Of a DNA stretch of 64,000 nt, positions 10,735 to 22,299 are shown in pieces. Where the stretch lies: assembly GCA_902702965.1 (NCBI GenBank), contig CACRXP010000016.1, forward strand, positions 1,191,461-1,255,460, written 5' to 3'. The stretch comes from Spirometra erinaceieuropaei (Eukaryota; Platyhelminthes; Cestoda; Diphyllobothriidea; Diphyllobothriidae). The position numbers and the translations under genes were made by a program. Position 1 is the first letter of the stretch; the number at the start of each line of letters is the position of its first letter. The notes under the pieces were generated by a model, which worked only from the letters and a program-made list of their open reading frames with translations, was not told the origin of the DNA and did no database searches.

Positions 10735-10830
10735 ACTAATTCATGCGCAATTCACCGTCTTGTGTCCACATCTGGACGTCTTCGTCCGCGACGGTCGAAG
10801 TGACTATGCCGGTATCTCCTCGGCAACCAT
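10735..10830 (-). repeat. Dispersed repeat R1 fragment, reverse orientation
   Basis: The blocks CTAATTCATGCGCAATTCACC and GACGGTCGAAGTGACTATG match one end of R1 as seen at 31.26 kb and 43.6 kb. Only this end is present. Confidence 0.55.
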
Positions 10831-12960
10831 AATTACATTTAAGATGTTTGGTAGTCGTAAGTTAAAGCAGTCGAACGACAGTCAACGAATGGAGTGTATT
10901 CACAGCCACCCGTTCAGTTTGTGAGTGGCTGTTAGTGGTGCATTTGGGAAGTTTTCAGAGAATCGAGAAGCTTTCGCCCAAGTAACCCAGCGTTAAATCT
11001 GAAAAGACTAGGAATTTAACGTTTAGAACCGATTATCCGAAGTTTCGTCTATTGAGAACTTTGAAGAGGGAAAAGAGGAGACGTTCACTCTTTCTAAATT
11101 ATTGTGGATGCCATAAAAATAGCGCGTGATTTGCCTGTTGTTAAAAAAAATACTTCAAAACACCACGAGAATTATTTAGGGAGTTAAAACACAGAAAACG
11201 TTTAAAAGCAGGTAATGCATTTGGAGAAGGGTCTATATTTGGAAAGAAAGACCTTAAATTATTAGTTGCCTATGAGAACATGGCAAAATCTATACAACGC
11301 ATGGATTTAGTCTGTTTTTCAGAATTCTGTGTCCTTAGTCTTCGGTCTCGTCGAATGAATAGATGCTAATTACCAGTTTTCTCTGAATGACGCTTTCGAA
11401 TGCAACTGCCGCAGTAGTTCACACGCTAGTCTGCTGATTTTCCATCAATTTTTTTCAAACGACGTACACGCTATGCTACAAATTTTCTGTTTAATTGGTT
11501 AATCATTTAGGGTAAGATGATTTCATATTAAGGGCACAGGTACTAGCCAAAAGCCCATACATGTGTGTTTCGCCGATATTCTGCCGTTGTATGCCAGCTG
11601 CGAGAGTTCGGCTCGTCAGTGGGTCCCCCAGCATTCCCAGTCTGCTGTCTCGTAGATACTCCAATTTAATAATTTTAGCCTTTAAATTTCCTTAGAAATT
11701 AACCGCGAACTTGGAGTAGACCAGTATATTTAGGGTCTATAGGCTCAGACCTAAGTTTTTATGTATGGAAATTTGTATTAGTGTATTGTACTAGTATTAG
11801 TACATTCACTTTCAGGAATAGAACAGGTTGTAAAAGATTGGTCAGATATTTTTGTTATGTGCTTCTTAAAATGATCTCAAATTAAAGGCAAAACTTTGAG
11901 AGATGATGGTTATTACTTTCGGAACGGTCCGATTATTTATTGACTTCCCCAAGAAAGATCCTATTTTGCATTTTCAGACCTCTGAATGCACATTTTGTTG
12001 ATACAGACGGACATCCTAAGGATTACAAAAAGTTATAAGCATAGGAACAACATATTAGAATGCGTTGATATCAGAATTAAGGACACATATTCACGTTTTG
12101 GAGCCTTTTCATGCTTACGAGGGCCTAATAACCCAACTTTGGAATGCGATTTACGATGGCTAATTGGCCGGAAATGGCCCTTCCGGCCTTCTTTCTACTC
12201 TGTCGACATCCTTTCCGCGGGCGTAACTTCGACAAAAGAATGGACATTTTACTGGTTCCTGTAACTGGCCGATAGCTGCATCTAAATTGGGCCAAAATGA
12301 TTGCCCTCTAAATAGACTAATTCGAAGGCGGTTTTTCGCAGTAGACTTGAGCACGTTCTTGCGTAGGAAAGGACATTGCTAAAAAAGGATTAGGGGCCCC
12401 CATTTCTTGTAAGTAATGTTGCATAACGTCTCTCTGAAATGTAGCATTGGGAGTAGGGGATATTTCAGTAGTAAGTTGCCCATACATTTGTTTTTGAAAC
12501 TACCTTTGTTTTCGATGCGTTCGCCGTCAGCGACATTATTGTGCAATTGTGTTCAAGAAGCCAGTGCTGTGCACAGACAGGTACTTCCATAGGTTTCCAA
12601 ATAACGAAGTCACAGGCAACAGCGTTCTCTACTTCTTAATGATCGTTTTCGATAATATGTCTTTAGGCCATTTGATAGGAGTATGCGTTTTGTACATGTG
12701 GGGGGCGGAGGTGCGTAAGCAGAGGGAATGCGCCAAGGTCCTTGATCGCATTGCGGACCGGATGAACGACGAAACATCCATGTTGGATGGTCTGAGAACA
12801 TCCTCTTATCTGGATAAGAAGGAACGAACTCTATCCTGGCCCATCCTTGACAGCATTGCTCGTCGGGCTGGTCTTGAAGTGGTCTTTGCTGGAGCTCTTT
12901 CGAGTACTGAATAGGCACTCAAAGCCACCACGTCAAGATACTTTAGGGGCGGCATAACCA
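10831..12960. other. No recognisable feature
   Basis: AT-rich, mostly unique-looking DNA. The frame at 12549-12914 is open for 121 codons but I recognise no domain in it. It lies just before the Penelope-like element and may hold that element's unrecognised 5' part. Confidence 0.5.
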
Positions 12961-14150
12961 GGGGTCATTCGAGTAGAGACTTTTGCGTTAGAGACCTACG
13001 AACAAATCAAGGGAACCCCAATGGGCTCAACGGTCTCCGGTTTAGTGGCAGAACTGGTCCTACAGGAGTTGGAAAAGATGGCTTTCATCCAACATGAACC
13101 GGTGTTTTGACGCCGTTACGTAGACGACACGTTCGTCATCGTAAAGAAGGATATGCTGCAGCATTTCCACAGCCTGCTCAACGCAGTCTTCCCTGATATA
13201 AAACTCACGAGGGAAGAAGAACAGGAACAGCAGTTGCCCTTCCTGGATATACTTGTCAGACCAAACCTTAACGGTGAACTTGAAACGACCGTTTATAGGA
13301 AGGCAACGAACAACACACAAATTCTCAGTTTTCACAGCAACCATCCGGTGGCTCACAAACGAAGCTGTGTGAAGACGCTCTTCATACGCATCCAAACTCA
13401 TTGCAGCAAACCGGAGGACAGAGCACGTAAGGCCCGTTATCTCCGCGACCACTTTTTGCGAATTGGCTATCCGAGGGCATTCATAAGTCGCTGCCAACGC
13501 GGTCGCCACCAGAGAACTCGAACATCAACGCCACCGACAATATGGCATTCTCTGCCACACATCAAGGGCGTCACAGAAGCGACTGAGCGCATTGCTGCGG
13601 AGCCAGGTGTTGGAATTGCACACCGCCCCAAAGCCACCATGCGCAATAGGGTCATGAAAATCAAAGACCGGCTAAAGCCTGAAGAGCAATCTGGAGTGGT
13701 GTATCGCATTCCGTGTCAAAACTGTTCTTGTAACTACACAGGACAGACTGGGCGCGTGCTCGGATCGCGCATACACGAACATAAGCTGGCTGTGCGGCGA
13801 GGCGACGCATTATCACAAGCGGCTGCTCACACCTAGGAAATGGGTCACGAGTTTAACTGTGCAGCCACCAAAATAGTCGCCCACGCTGGAAACAAAACAG
13901 GTCGAGAATTGATTGAAGCCTGGGCCTCGGACGAGAACTCGGTCAATCGATTTATCGATCTGTCGCCGGCATACCGAGCCCTGCGTAGTCACCTCCAGTC
14001 TTGCGCCATCGGTCGATGATTGGCCTACGTGCCGTATAACTGTCGTTTGTTCTGCTGCTGCGGCTACCACTGACGATGGACTCCTGTACGAGTCTGAATG
14101 CTCAGGACAATAAACAAAGTGTTCCGGTGCTCGACTCTTCTTCTTCTTTG
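12961..14150 (+). mobile_element. Penelope-like element 1: reverse transcriptase and GIY-YIG endonuclease
   Basis: One frame, broken by TGA at 13108-13110 and TAG at 13834-13836, encodes QIKGTPMGSTVSGLVAE, RRYVDDTFVI and LPFLDILV. These are the PLE reverse transcriptase blocks, with the catalytic Y-V-D-D intact (13117-13128). IWHS follows, then GVVYRIPCQNC, YTGQTGRVLGSRIHEHK and GRELIEAW, a GIY-YIG nuclease of the Penelope type with its Cys cluster. The coding end is TGA at 14017-14019. The TGA replaces the Trp usual before R-x-Y-V-D-D. The N-terminal third is missing or unrecognisable. The 3' tail contains AATAAA near 14111 and resembles the tails of copies 2 and 3. PLEs are a retroelement class distinct from LINEs and LTR elements. 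This copy is recent but inactive. Confidence 0.9.
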
Positions 14151-14384
14151 CTTATGCATACACCTGGAACTCGAAATCTCGCCTTCAGACCCATGTCTCT
14201 TTGTGCACAAGAACTTCGATCAGGCTTTGCAGACGCCGAGGCCAGACGTGAATACCGATGACCACTTGAGCTACCTATCCTCCCCCCTTCAGGTCTACCA
14301 CACTGGCCCTACGATGGCTCGACGAGCTTACACCCGAAATCTCCAGTCGTCCTCCAATGATAGAGTACTGACAAAGGTATTGGT

Positions 14385-14620
14385 AGAGCGTTCCACTCAA
14401 TGGCCAAAGATCTGGAGCCCGAATACCACGTGGTTCAAAATTGGGATCGGGTATGATCGGCCGATGACGACTAATAGGCCAGCAATGACTATTCCAGTTT
14501 GCCTTGTTTTTGTCGGTATTCCATCAAATGTATATGTTACTAGTCGCTGTGCGACTGTTCGTGAGGGCTCTGGATTAAATTCCAAGGCTCAACGGGGCAA
14601 GGCTGTGCCGTAACTTGATC
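14385..14620 (+). mobile_element. tRNA-headed SINE, degenerate copy 4
   Basis: The body can be followed (GGGATCGGGTATGA, AATAGGCCAG, CTATTCCAGTTTGCCTTG, TTTTTGTCGGTA) and so can the tail (GTGCGACTGTTCGTGAGGGCTC, CTTGATCG). The tRNA-like head is barely visible. The variant tail resembles the one at 35.9-36.1 kb, which points to a sequence subfamily. Confidence 0.55.
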
Positions 14621-15149
14621 GACCAGCGTCGTCCCATCACAAACCCTAATTCCTCACTTCACGACGGACCCAAACATTCTCCGTGTCTGTGTTAGCACCT
14701 GTCGCCATGCTCTCTGAAAGTCTACCATCTTTTGTGCTTGCACTGGTTTCCTGACAAATTACTGAGGAATATCCTTTACCCAAGTGACTGTTCCTTGCTA
14801 AGTTGGTACAGTCGCAGATGGAAGATGAGCCCTACCCCTATAAAAATAACCAATTTCACATAAGAATCAAAGATTAATTTAAAAAAGTGCAAAGCAATAG
14901 AGGGTTTTAGAGATAAGGTTGTGCTGGCAAGTTGGAAGTATTCTCGGTGCAGTACTTTATGCAAGAAGTTTCCTACTTATGATTATTGCAATTGCAGAAT
15001 AATTTTGCATCCTACGGACTACTTCACTCACGCTTAAGGTTTGGAAACTGCCCCACCTGTTTGATACCGCATGATTAGTTTACTAAAACCATTTTTGTCA
15101 ACATATCTAAGTGGCTGTATTAGGAAAGGAAAGAGAGAACGCAAGCAGA
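14621..15149. other. No recognisable feature
   Basis: Unique-looking, AT-rich sequence with only short open frames. Confidence 0.5.
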
Positions 15150-15500
15150 GCTCGAAGCACGCGCAGGGAAACGCGTGAAGGCGACGTGTACACACTCTCC
15201 CCACGACACGGCCACTTGCTGGATTAAGGAGGATGAAATTCCAACTGGAAGGCCACGTAGGGAACCGCGTGGTAATTCGCAGTGCGTGGCTACTGTAGTG
15301 GGATCGATGAAGTTCGGCACCGTCCGAACAGTTCCACTGGCAAGTATACTTACACGTTCGCTGGATTAGAATAATAAAGAGGGCACAAGCATGGCTCGAA
15401 GCACGTGCAGGGAAGCGCGTGTGAACTGATACCTGAAGTAACTGAGGCTGGCGTATAAGCACTCCTCCGCTCGTGGCACAGTCACTCGCTGGATTAAAAT
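15150..15500. repeat. Duplicated ~245-bp unit
   Basis: Two copies share GCTCGAAGCACG(C/T)GCAGGGAA at 15150 and 15393 and (T/C)CGCTGGATTA-type ends at 15215 and 15490. The offset is about 245 bp. A third CGCTGGATTAGAAT occurs at 15359. It looks like a local tandem duplication that has since diverged. Function unknown. Confidence 0.55.
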
Positions 15501-17589
15501 GGTAAGGAAGATGCAATTACATGATATTTGTAAAGTCAGTATACTCGCATCTACTAAATTGTTTTTTAGAAAGCTAACCGTATGGTACCACTCAGGTGGG
15601 GCTGCAGGACCAAACCTCGCCAATTTTTGCGGACTTATAGAAGTGGTGACCCATTGTCGCAATTTTGCCTCTCCATGATGCTGTGTACAGCAACCCCCCA
15701 GTTACTTTGGGTCGGAAATATACCCCGACAGCGTGTTATTAAGCCTGAGTTAGGACAGTCTGTCCTTCAGCGGTCCTCGTTGACGACGGCCTTTACTTTT
15801 GGCTGGTGTAGACACAATGCACGTAGTTTGATCTTAGAAAAACCCCTCGCATGACATGCACCTCGTACATATTGGGCAGTGGTGAGGGAACTTTGTGTAC
15901 ACAAGCTTTAGCCTGTATGCGCTCGCGATGGCGTCACTCGTACGGCCCTTTGTTTAAACGGTCCCTTTTTGCGTTTTAGCGACTTGTAGGGCGGGTTAGT
16001 TTAAAAAAACCTAGACGTTGCGTCCAACAGCGAAGGGTCGCCGACGAAGCGTCCGGGCTTTCGCGGCAGGCTTACGGTAAAAGCGCTTCCCCCGTAGCAA
16101 AACAAATTCACTTATTTGAGATACCTAAAGGCAGATAAAACGCCAGGGCGTCTCCCAAAACTAGCAGGAATGTGGATCGAAGCCAAAAAACCTACTGAAT
16201 TAGTTGCCTAGTGACTATTTTGGAAGTTCTGAATGCAACTGTTCTAAGGTATAGGTCTTGAGAACAAATCTTAATAAAAGGGCGATGGGCAGCGACAGGC
16301 GGCAATAAAAATGGTCACTTTAACCGGAGACGAGCTTAAAAATAACAACTGCCTCCTCGCACCTACAGTTCTTGTCTCAATAGCCTTTTTCCTTGCGTTA
16401 GTTTATGAAATAGATTATTTACTTTTGCCGACAGAAGGCTGCATTTGGTTGCAAACGGTCTCTCTGGGGTCTACATGACCGGCACCATACTGATCCCGTC
16501 CTTCGCACTTCCGGTCGGTCATGTTGGTAACGATTGGATATGTAAACCCATGTTTATCGCTAAAGCCCCTCTATTTATTTGATTTTGGGAGAGATGTCCT
16601 ATCAAGTTAATGTTTCTGACTAGGCTTAATACCATGATTACATTTTGCGCTAAGGCTGGATTAAGGATTAGGGTTGGTGGAAGGGCTGGGGTCAGGGTCC
16701 GGGTTAAGTTTTCCTGGCGCACACTGCCTTACCCAATCCGACCTTCTTCAATAAATGACCTTGATTTATCTGCTTCCGCCCGTTTAGGCGCCCTAATTAA
16801 GATATTTCAAATTGTGCGGTCCGTTTCGACACCTCGTTGAGGTAATAAAACAAGCATATGACAGAATTGCGCGTCTTCTCAATGCCTTTCGCAGATTCCG
16901 TTAGTTGCCGCGTCCGTCAGCCCTGCTGATAAAACTAACGCTGACCTATTTCCTGTACTACATGAATCCTTGGACTTTCTCGGCTCAGTGCGCTTGCATA
17001 TTCAGTCCTCACCGGACCTATACCGGTCTAAAGTTTTTTTGATTGTATTTTAAAATCGGTTTAAGTTGCCAAGACCACTCACCACACGCACACATACACA
17101 GTAGTGCGCTGTAGTCGAAGCGGCTACGCACCAGTCACTGAGTCCTTGTCGACGCCGTCTAGCCGATTTTACCACTCAGCGGATAACCGACATTTACTCT
17201 TTCGACCTCCTGGTCGCGTCACTGAGAGACACTGTGTCATCTTGGCTGATTGCGGTCGAGTCACTCGTTAGGGGAAAAATCCCCAGAGACCTCCGCTAAA
17301 TCACCGACAGACTGCTGGTATTCAGCTGCAAGAAAGGCGACCCTCATCTCCGTTACCTCCATATCAGTCCTAAACGTCTGTAGCGGCTGAGTTCTGAGAC
17401 AGATCTCGGCGATAGGAAGCCAGTTCGGTTGCTTAGGCGGACAAGATGTGGATATCACAACACTCAAACAGATTTTCGCTCAACGATCGTTTTCTTCTGT
17501 GCAAGATATCCTTGCGCATACCAGCCTCTCCGCCCCTGTTCAAATACTGGTGAGATGTGGTCATGTAGCCCCACCTGATGGACGCAATA
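15501..17589. other. No recognisable gene; short TTAGGG-like stretch
   Basis: Mostly unique-looking. At 16655-16710 a GGATTAGGGTTGGTGG string and GGGTCAGGGTCCGGG resemble degenerate telomeric repeats. No coding domain is seen. Confidence 0.5.
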
Positions 17590-17668
17590 CTGTTGGGGTT
17601 GTGGTTAGGGGTTAGGGATTAGGGTCAGGGGTAGGAGTTAGGGGTTATGGTTAGGGGTTAGGGCAACT
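17590..17668 (+). repeat. Degenerate telomere-like (TTAGGGG)n tract
   Basis: About ten imperfect units of the form GGTTAGGG, GGATTAGGG and GGTTATGG run in one direction. Flatworm telomeres use TTAGGG, so this is an interstitial telomere-like tract, though the extra G in many units makes simple drift of a satellite equally possible. Confidence 0.65.
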
Positions 17669-18479
17669 GTTTCTCAACCACTCAAAGTACAACCGCTCAT
17701 CCCCAATATCTTTTCTTTTGCATGCAACTGCTTGACCTCTTCGCCTGTGCGCTTCCCGGTCCCACCTGTAAAAACCCCTTATTACCACCGGCCACGTATT
17801 AGAGGCGGCTGGGATTTGTTTACCTCAGGTGCGGCCATATAACCACATCTGACCAAAATACCTGCGAAGATTGCTGACCGTACCCACGAGTACTATTAAC
17901 TGTCAGTTACGATCGATGTTTCTAGCCATGCGACAACCTAATCAACCGTACCTACACTGGATGAGGCTTTAGCATGTCTAGACACCCCTCTCAGGTGACA
18001 TAAGCGAAAAACTATGAGTTTTCCAGACCAAAAGTCACACAGACAGAGTTAGTAGGAGAGTTATAACTGCAGCGAGGTGAGTACAGGCGGCTCCGACGTC
18101 AGCGGCGGCAAAAGTTCAACCAAGTCCAGAGGCGACTGTTGATCTTCTGTTCGCTGGCGGGAGTTTTAAGTGGGCGCCTAAATCAGGTTCAGCTGCAATC
18201 AATAATTGGGGATCAAAATATCGATCGGCGTCACGGTGTGGAGCTGAGTCACCTGCGGTGCAAGCAGCCAACTGGCAAGAGGATACGACCACTGTCGCCA
18301 CGTCCTCCACCCTTGTTGTTGCGGCCCAACCTACTGCCACCCAGGTTTCTCATTGGTCAATTCCTCCGACTACGGTGTCGTAAAGTACAATGCCAATCCG
18401 ACAGTCTTCGCCGCCGATGTCCACCGCGGGTTTCACAACAGGTTGAGAGGGGGGACGGCAATTTACCTGTTAGTTCAAA
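17669..18479. other. No recognisable feature
   Basis: No domain or repeat seen. Open frames at 18116-18483 are compositional. Confidence 0.5.
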
Positions 18480-19115
18480 GTGATAGTAGACTTTCGATGC
18501 ATCTAACTAACTCCACCTTTTCACCCCCCCTGGACCCGGTGAAAAAACAGAGCCGAGAGAAGCGGGGGCGGAAGAGAGCGCAAGTGGTTGGTACGGTGTA
18601 AACCCGCACCTAGGCATACCGCTGACGTAGATGGAAATGTTTTCACCAACTAACGAATTATATCTCACGAGTCAGCCTTAAAGGCAGCAAGTAAAACCGA
18701 CCAGTGAATAATATAGAAAGCCTGAACGTTAATTAACCTGACAACAGAGCGCGACAGCTAAGCAGACCAGCGAAGCTGGTTGTGGTGTGTTGTTTTTCGT
18801 CACATTCAAACAAGCAATCTGGGCAAAGAAAACGGGACTAAACTGTCAAAGATAAATTAGTCCGGTACCTCACCTCACCGCCACACTCCCTGGTTCACTG
18901 TAGACACTGAACAGGACTTCATACTACAAAAAGTTGGGAGAAGACAGCACGGATTCCAGTTGGCGTGGCGCAAGCCGGCAACTGGACCTGCCATCACACA
19001 TTCCAACGTTGGCATTTGTTATGGGTGTGCATTCTCAATAACGCTTGCCAGACTCCATTCTAAGCCCTGGGATGGTCCAACGCATAAACTGCGTGGCCCG
19101 TTTAGAAGTACACCA
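18480..19115 (+). repeat. Dispersed repeat R1 plus downstream R3 block
   Basis: R1 spans about 18490-18625 (CCCCTGGACCCGGTG, AGAGCGCAAGTGG, AACCCGCACCTAGGC). The R3 block follows at about 18990-19115 (CATTTGTTATGGGTGTGCA, AAACTGCGTGGCCCGTTT), as it does at 43.56-44.05 kb. About 360 bases between them have no clear match. Confidence 0.6.
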
Positions 19116-19219
19116 TAGTATAGTATATTTGATGGATTACAGGCAGAGTCCTTGATGACCTTGTTAATGCCCAGTTGGTTGCATACTTACATTTTCGTAT
19201 AATTGCAAAAATTTGGAAT

Positions 19220-19442
19220 TGTGATAAGTGGACGCTCACCGATCGTGTTACGGAATTCATTCGCCCATTCTGTCATAGGGCTCTGTCTCTCGAGCCCAAC
19301 CAGCAGCCTCAAAGAGACGCATGATATAGGCAAAATAGCATTACCGACCAAGACAAGGGATATTGGAATGAGCGACGGCGGCTTATAAGCCAGAAATGGC
19401 CATTCCAGTCGCTCTTGTCTTTGTCGGCAATGCTATTTAAAA
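19220..19442 (-). mobile_element. tRNA-headed SINE, headless rearranged copy 5
   Basis: On the minus strand the family tail is present (CTCGAGAGACAGAGCCC, GATCGGTGAGCGTCC). The body end appears twice in opposite orientations (TAGCATTACCGACCAAGACA on the plus strand and TTGTCTTTGTCGGCAATGCTA further right), making an inverted repeat of about 60 bases. The tRNA-like head is missing. It abuts the 3' end of a LINE remnant. Confidence 0.65.
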
Positions 19443-20061
19443 TGGTCCTCAGGTCTAAATACAACGCAAAGGAAAAAAGACTGTTTTTGTTCAACGCGAA
19501 AAGGAGGAGTAGGACACGAGTTGTTTACAAGACTGGCTATAAATAATCAGGTTGGGAAAAAATCGATAGTCAGTTGTTTTTTAAGAATTGAATATGGTTT
19601 TGGTCGTTACTACCCTGCACCAATGACCGTGTAGGTAAGTTGTGTGTGTACAAACTCAATGAAGTCCTCCAGTTGCAGCGAGCAACCATGGCCACGGACA
19701 ATTGGGAATGTCCTGAACAGGTTACAGCTTAGGTGCCTGTAAGGTGGGGGAAATGTCAGGCTCCTTCAGTTTATCCGAGTACGGTAAATCCTTAAGACCA
19801 TCGACCATCTTCGTTGCTTTGCACTGCATCTGCTTAAAGAGACCAATACCTTTCTTCACCCACGGTGTCCAGAATGACATTTCATGAGTCAAATGTGAGG
19901 TCCCACGGATACGCGGGGGAGTTTTTCGAAGAGTTCAAAGGGGAATATCTTAAACGACCGTCTAATCCAGTTCAACGCACTTGATGCCTTCTGGACCATC
20001 TCCTTACAATGTTCTACCGACACCAAATTCGCAGTCACCCACATGCCGACCAATAGAACCC
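19443..20061 (-). mobile_element. CR1-like LINE remnant, C-terminal part (3' of the Penelope insertion)
   Basis: The minus strand encodes WVTANLVSVEHCKEMVQKAS, then SALNWIRRSFKIFPFELFEK, and further on, after frameshifts, LFRTFPIVRGHGCSLQLEDF. These are the LGV-x-x-T-A-N-L block and C-terminal region of a CR1/Jockey-type polymerase, like 1320-2105. The part just before this block lies 0.94 kb away at 21006-21890. Between them sits Penelope-like element 2 on the plus strand, so the two halves come from one LINE copy split by a later insertion. Confidence 0.8.
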
Positions 20062-21005
20062 AGGTCCCCAACTATCATAGCAAACACCCATTGGTGCACA
20101 AACGGGGCTATGTGAGGGCGCTTTCGACCGGGTAAAAACGTACTGTATCGAGCCCGAAGGAAAGATGCAAGATCTACGGCATCTCCGGGACCAATTAACA
20201 AAGAATGGCTACCCAAATAGCTTCATCAGCCGCTGCATACGGACGCACCCACGCCGGACAAACGGAAGAGAGACACCAACAATTTGGCACTCCCTAACGT
20301 ACATGAAAGTGTGTCCGAGGTCACAGAACGCATCGCGTCAGAATAAGGCGTGGGCGTCGCTCATCATCCGGTGGCTACCGTGCGTAGCAGAATCATGAAA
20401 ATGAAGGATCGGATGGACGCAGGTGAGCAGTCGGCGTAGTCTATCAAATCCCGTGTCAAAACTGTCCTTGCCACTACACAGGCCAGGCAGGACGATGTCT
20501 CAGCTCACGAATACTTGAGCACAAACGAGTCGTTCGGAGAGGCGACCCACTATCTCAAGTCGTCATTCACACGCTGGAGGAAGGCCATGAGTTCGACTTC
20601 GCCAACACGCGGATATTGGCGCAGGTCGGCAACAAAAAGACAGGGCGAGAACTGTTGGAGGCGTGGGTGTTGGACACCAACTCTATCAATAGACACATTG
20701 ATTTGCTTGCGTGTTACCACGCGCTCCGCCCACGCAGCCAGATGGCGCAGCTCATATCGCCGTGAGGGACAAACGCCTTTACCACGTCGGGCAATCACTG
20801 TGGTACAGGCAGCACGAACCATACCTAGCCACGGACGTAATCCCCACTCCTCACGGCACAACGATATAAATGTTCATTCGTTGCTGCACTCTACCAGTCT
20901 CTGATGCTGAACTCCTGTTGGAGTTCGAAAGCTAAGACCACTTAATCTACCGTCCCAGTGATCGTGCCTTCGTCTTGTTTTTTTTCGATCTTTGTGTGTT
21001 TCGTC
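20062..21005 (+). mobile_element. Penelope-like element 2, 5'-truncated
   Basis: The plus strand starts abruptly at NYHSKHPLVHKRGYVRAL, which corresponds to the middle of element 1. It continues with LRHLRDQLTKNGYPNSFISR, TPTIWHSL, then after frameshifts QNCPCHYTGQ and SSRILEHK, the GIY-YIG part. The end gives HALRPRSQMAQL and a 3' tail (GTCCCAGTGATCGTGCCTTC) shared with copy 3, then a T-run at 20978-20985. The reverse transcriptase core is absent. The truncated start and intact 3' end fit target-primed insertion. It interrupts a minus-strand CR1-like LINE. Confidence 0.85.
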
Positions 21006-21890
21006 ATCTTTTAATGCAGTACCGTTAATAAAGTATTGGTGTGTTGGAGACACTTTTTGGCCAGCGTTAAGGTCTATGACCACGCAGTTAGACACACCAA
21101 ACTTGAGAAGCCACCTTTTAGACTGCAACTTTCTGCGTCATCGGCACAGTTGATTTCAGCCCAAAATTTGTATCGTCGGCATGCAGGACAGCTTCACAAT
21201 CCAGTTTTCCGGTGCTGTCATTCACATAGATCAGGACGAATAGTTGATCTAAAACGGAGCTCTGAGGGACGCCACTTACAAATTTGACCAAATCCGAGGT
21301 AGAATTGCCAACAACAACTGTTTATACTCCATAAGGCAGGACGATTTCGATCAATTTGAAAGTTTTTCCTTAAATTCCTATTTCCCAGATTTTCTGTAAA
21401 ATGGGTTGGTCTGGTACACTTTCAAAGGCACTCCTACAGTTCCCCTGTTTGCGACCGTCGTCTCACGTGAATGAAGAATGCTCCTGAAGCGAGAACATCC
21501 CCGCAAAACCAATGCTGGCCATTGGACATTGGATTGTTTTCCTCTAGGGAGCGCAACAGTTGTCCTTTTACGATGCGTTCCATCATTTCGGGGGAGATGC
21601 GTGTTAAATTGACTGGACAGTAATTTTTGGCGTCTATCCATGATCCTCCTCTATTGATCAGGGTGATGAATGCACTCTCCCAGTCTTCTGAGAGCCCGCA
21701 TTCTTCGAAAGGCCTCTGAAACATCACAAATAACGACTCGCACAGTTCATTCGCAAGTTGTCGGTGTGCGAATGCTGGTTCCAACCCGTCCACTACTAAG
21801 AGGTTTTGGCGGTACCTTCGGTTCTGACAACCATGACGGTCAATCCTCATGCAGTAATAAGCCTTTGTCGACGGACAACTCCCCTTTTGT
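21006..21890 (-). mobile_element. CR1-like LINE remnant, reverse transcriptase fingers and palm
   Basis: The minus strand reads ELCESLFVMFQRPFEECGLS, then DWESAFITLINRGGS, DAKNYCPVNLTRISPEMMER and IVKGQLLRSLEENN, and after frameshifts VSGVPQSSVLDQLFVLIYVN, LHADDTNFGL and LNAGQKVSPTHQYFINGTAL. This is the ordered set of LINE polymerase blocks. The catalytic site reads H-A-D-D, with both Asp kept. The frame is broken at several points. The block stops at KDDETHKD near 21005, just where the LGV block should begin; that block is found across the Penelope insertion at about 20061. Confidence 0.85.
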
Positions 21891-22045
21891 CATTTATGAT
21901 AATAAACTCGGTTAACCCAAATCCTCCCCTCACAAGTCGTCTTCTCCGTAGCCCTGACTCCATTTGCTATAAGCATTATTATTGTTTTTCCCCTGTCGCT
22001 TCCCCTCTCCCTGCCCCTCCTCATCCTCATCCTCCTCCTTTCCAG

Positions 22046-22098
22046 CGCCCCCTTCTTCTTCTTCTTCTTCTTCTTCTTTCTTTCTTTCTTTCTTTCGC
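22046..22098. repeat. (TTC)n / (TTTC)n microsatellite
   Basis: A pure pyrimidine tract of TTC then TTTC units. It produces poly-Lys and poly-Ser open frames that should be ignored. Confidence 0.9.
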
Positions 22099-22299
22099 CC
22101 TTCCTTTTTCTCTTTTTCGTCATCCCTTATCACGCCTCCATATGAGCGAGAGAATCCACTCCTTTGCGTAACCGCGTCGAGTAATGTGTTCAGGGGGAAG
22201 AATTGTTAGAAACGTATTCCGGACAACGTGGTACTTGAATTGGTTGAGGTATCTATACGATGTTGAAGAGCCTAAAGTATTCAGAAAACTAATTGGCGA

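Noticed and set aside
12549..12914. Host exon or start of Penelope-like element 1
   Set aside because: The frame differs from the element's frame and no domain is recognised; left as unassigned.
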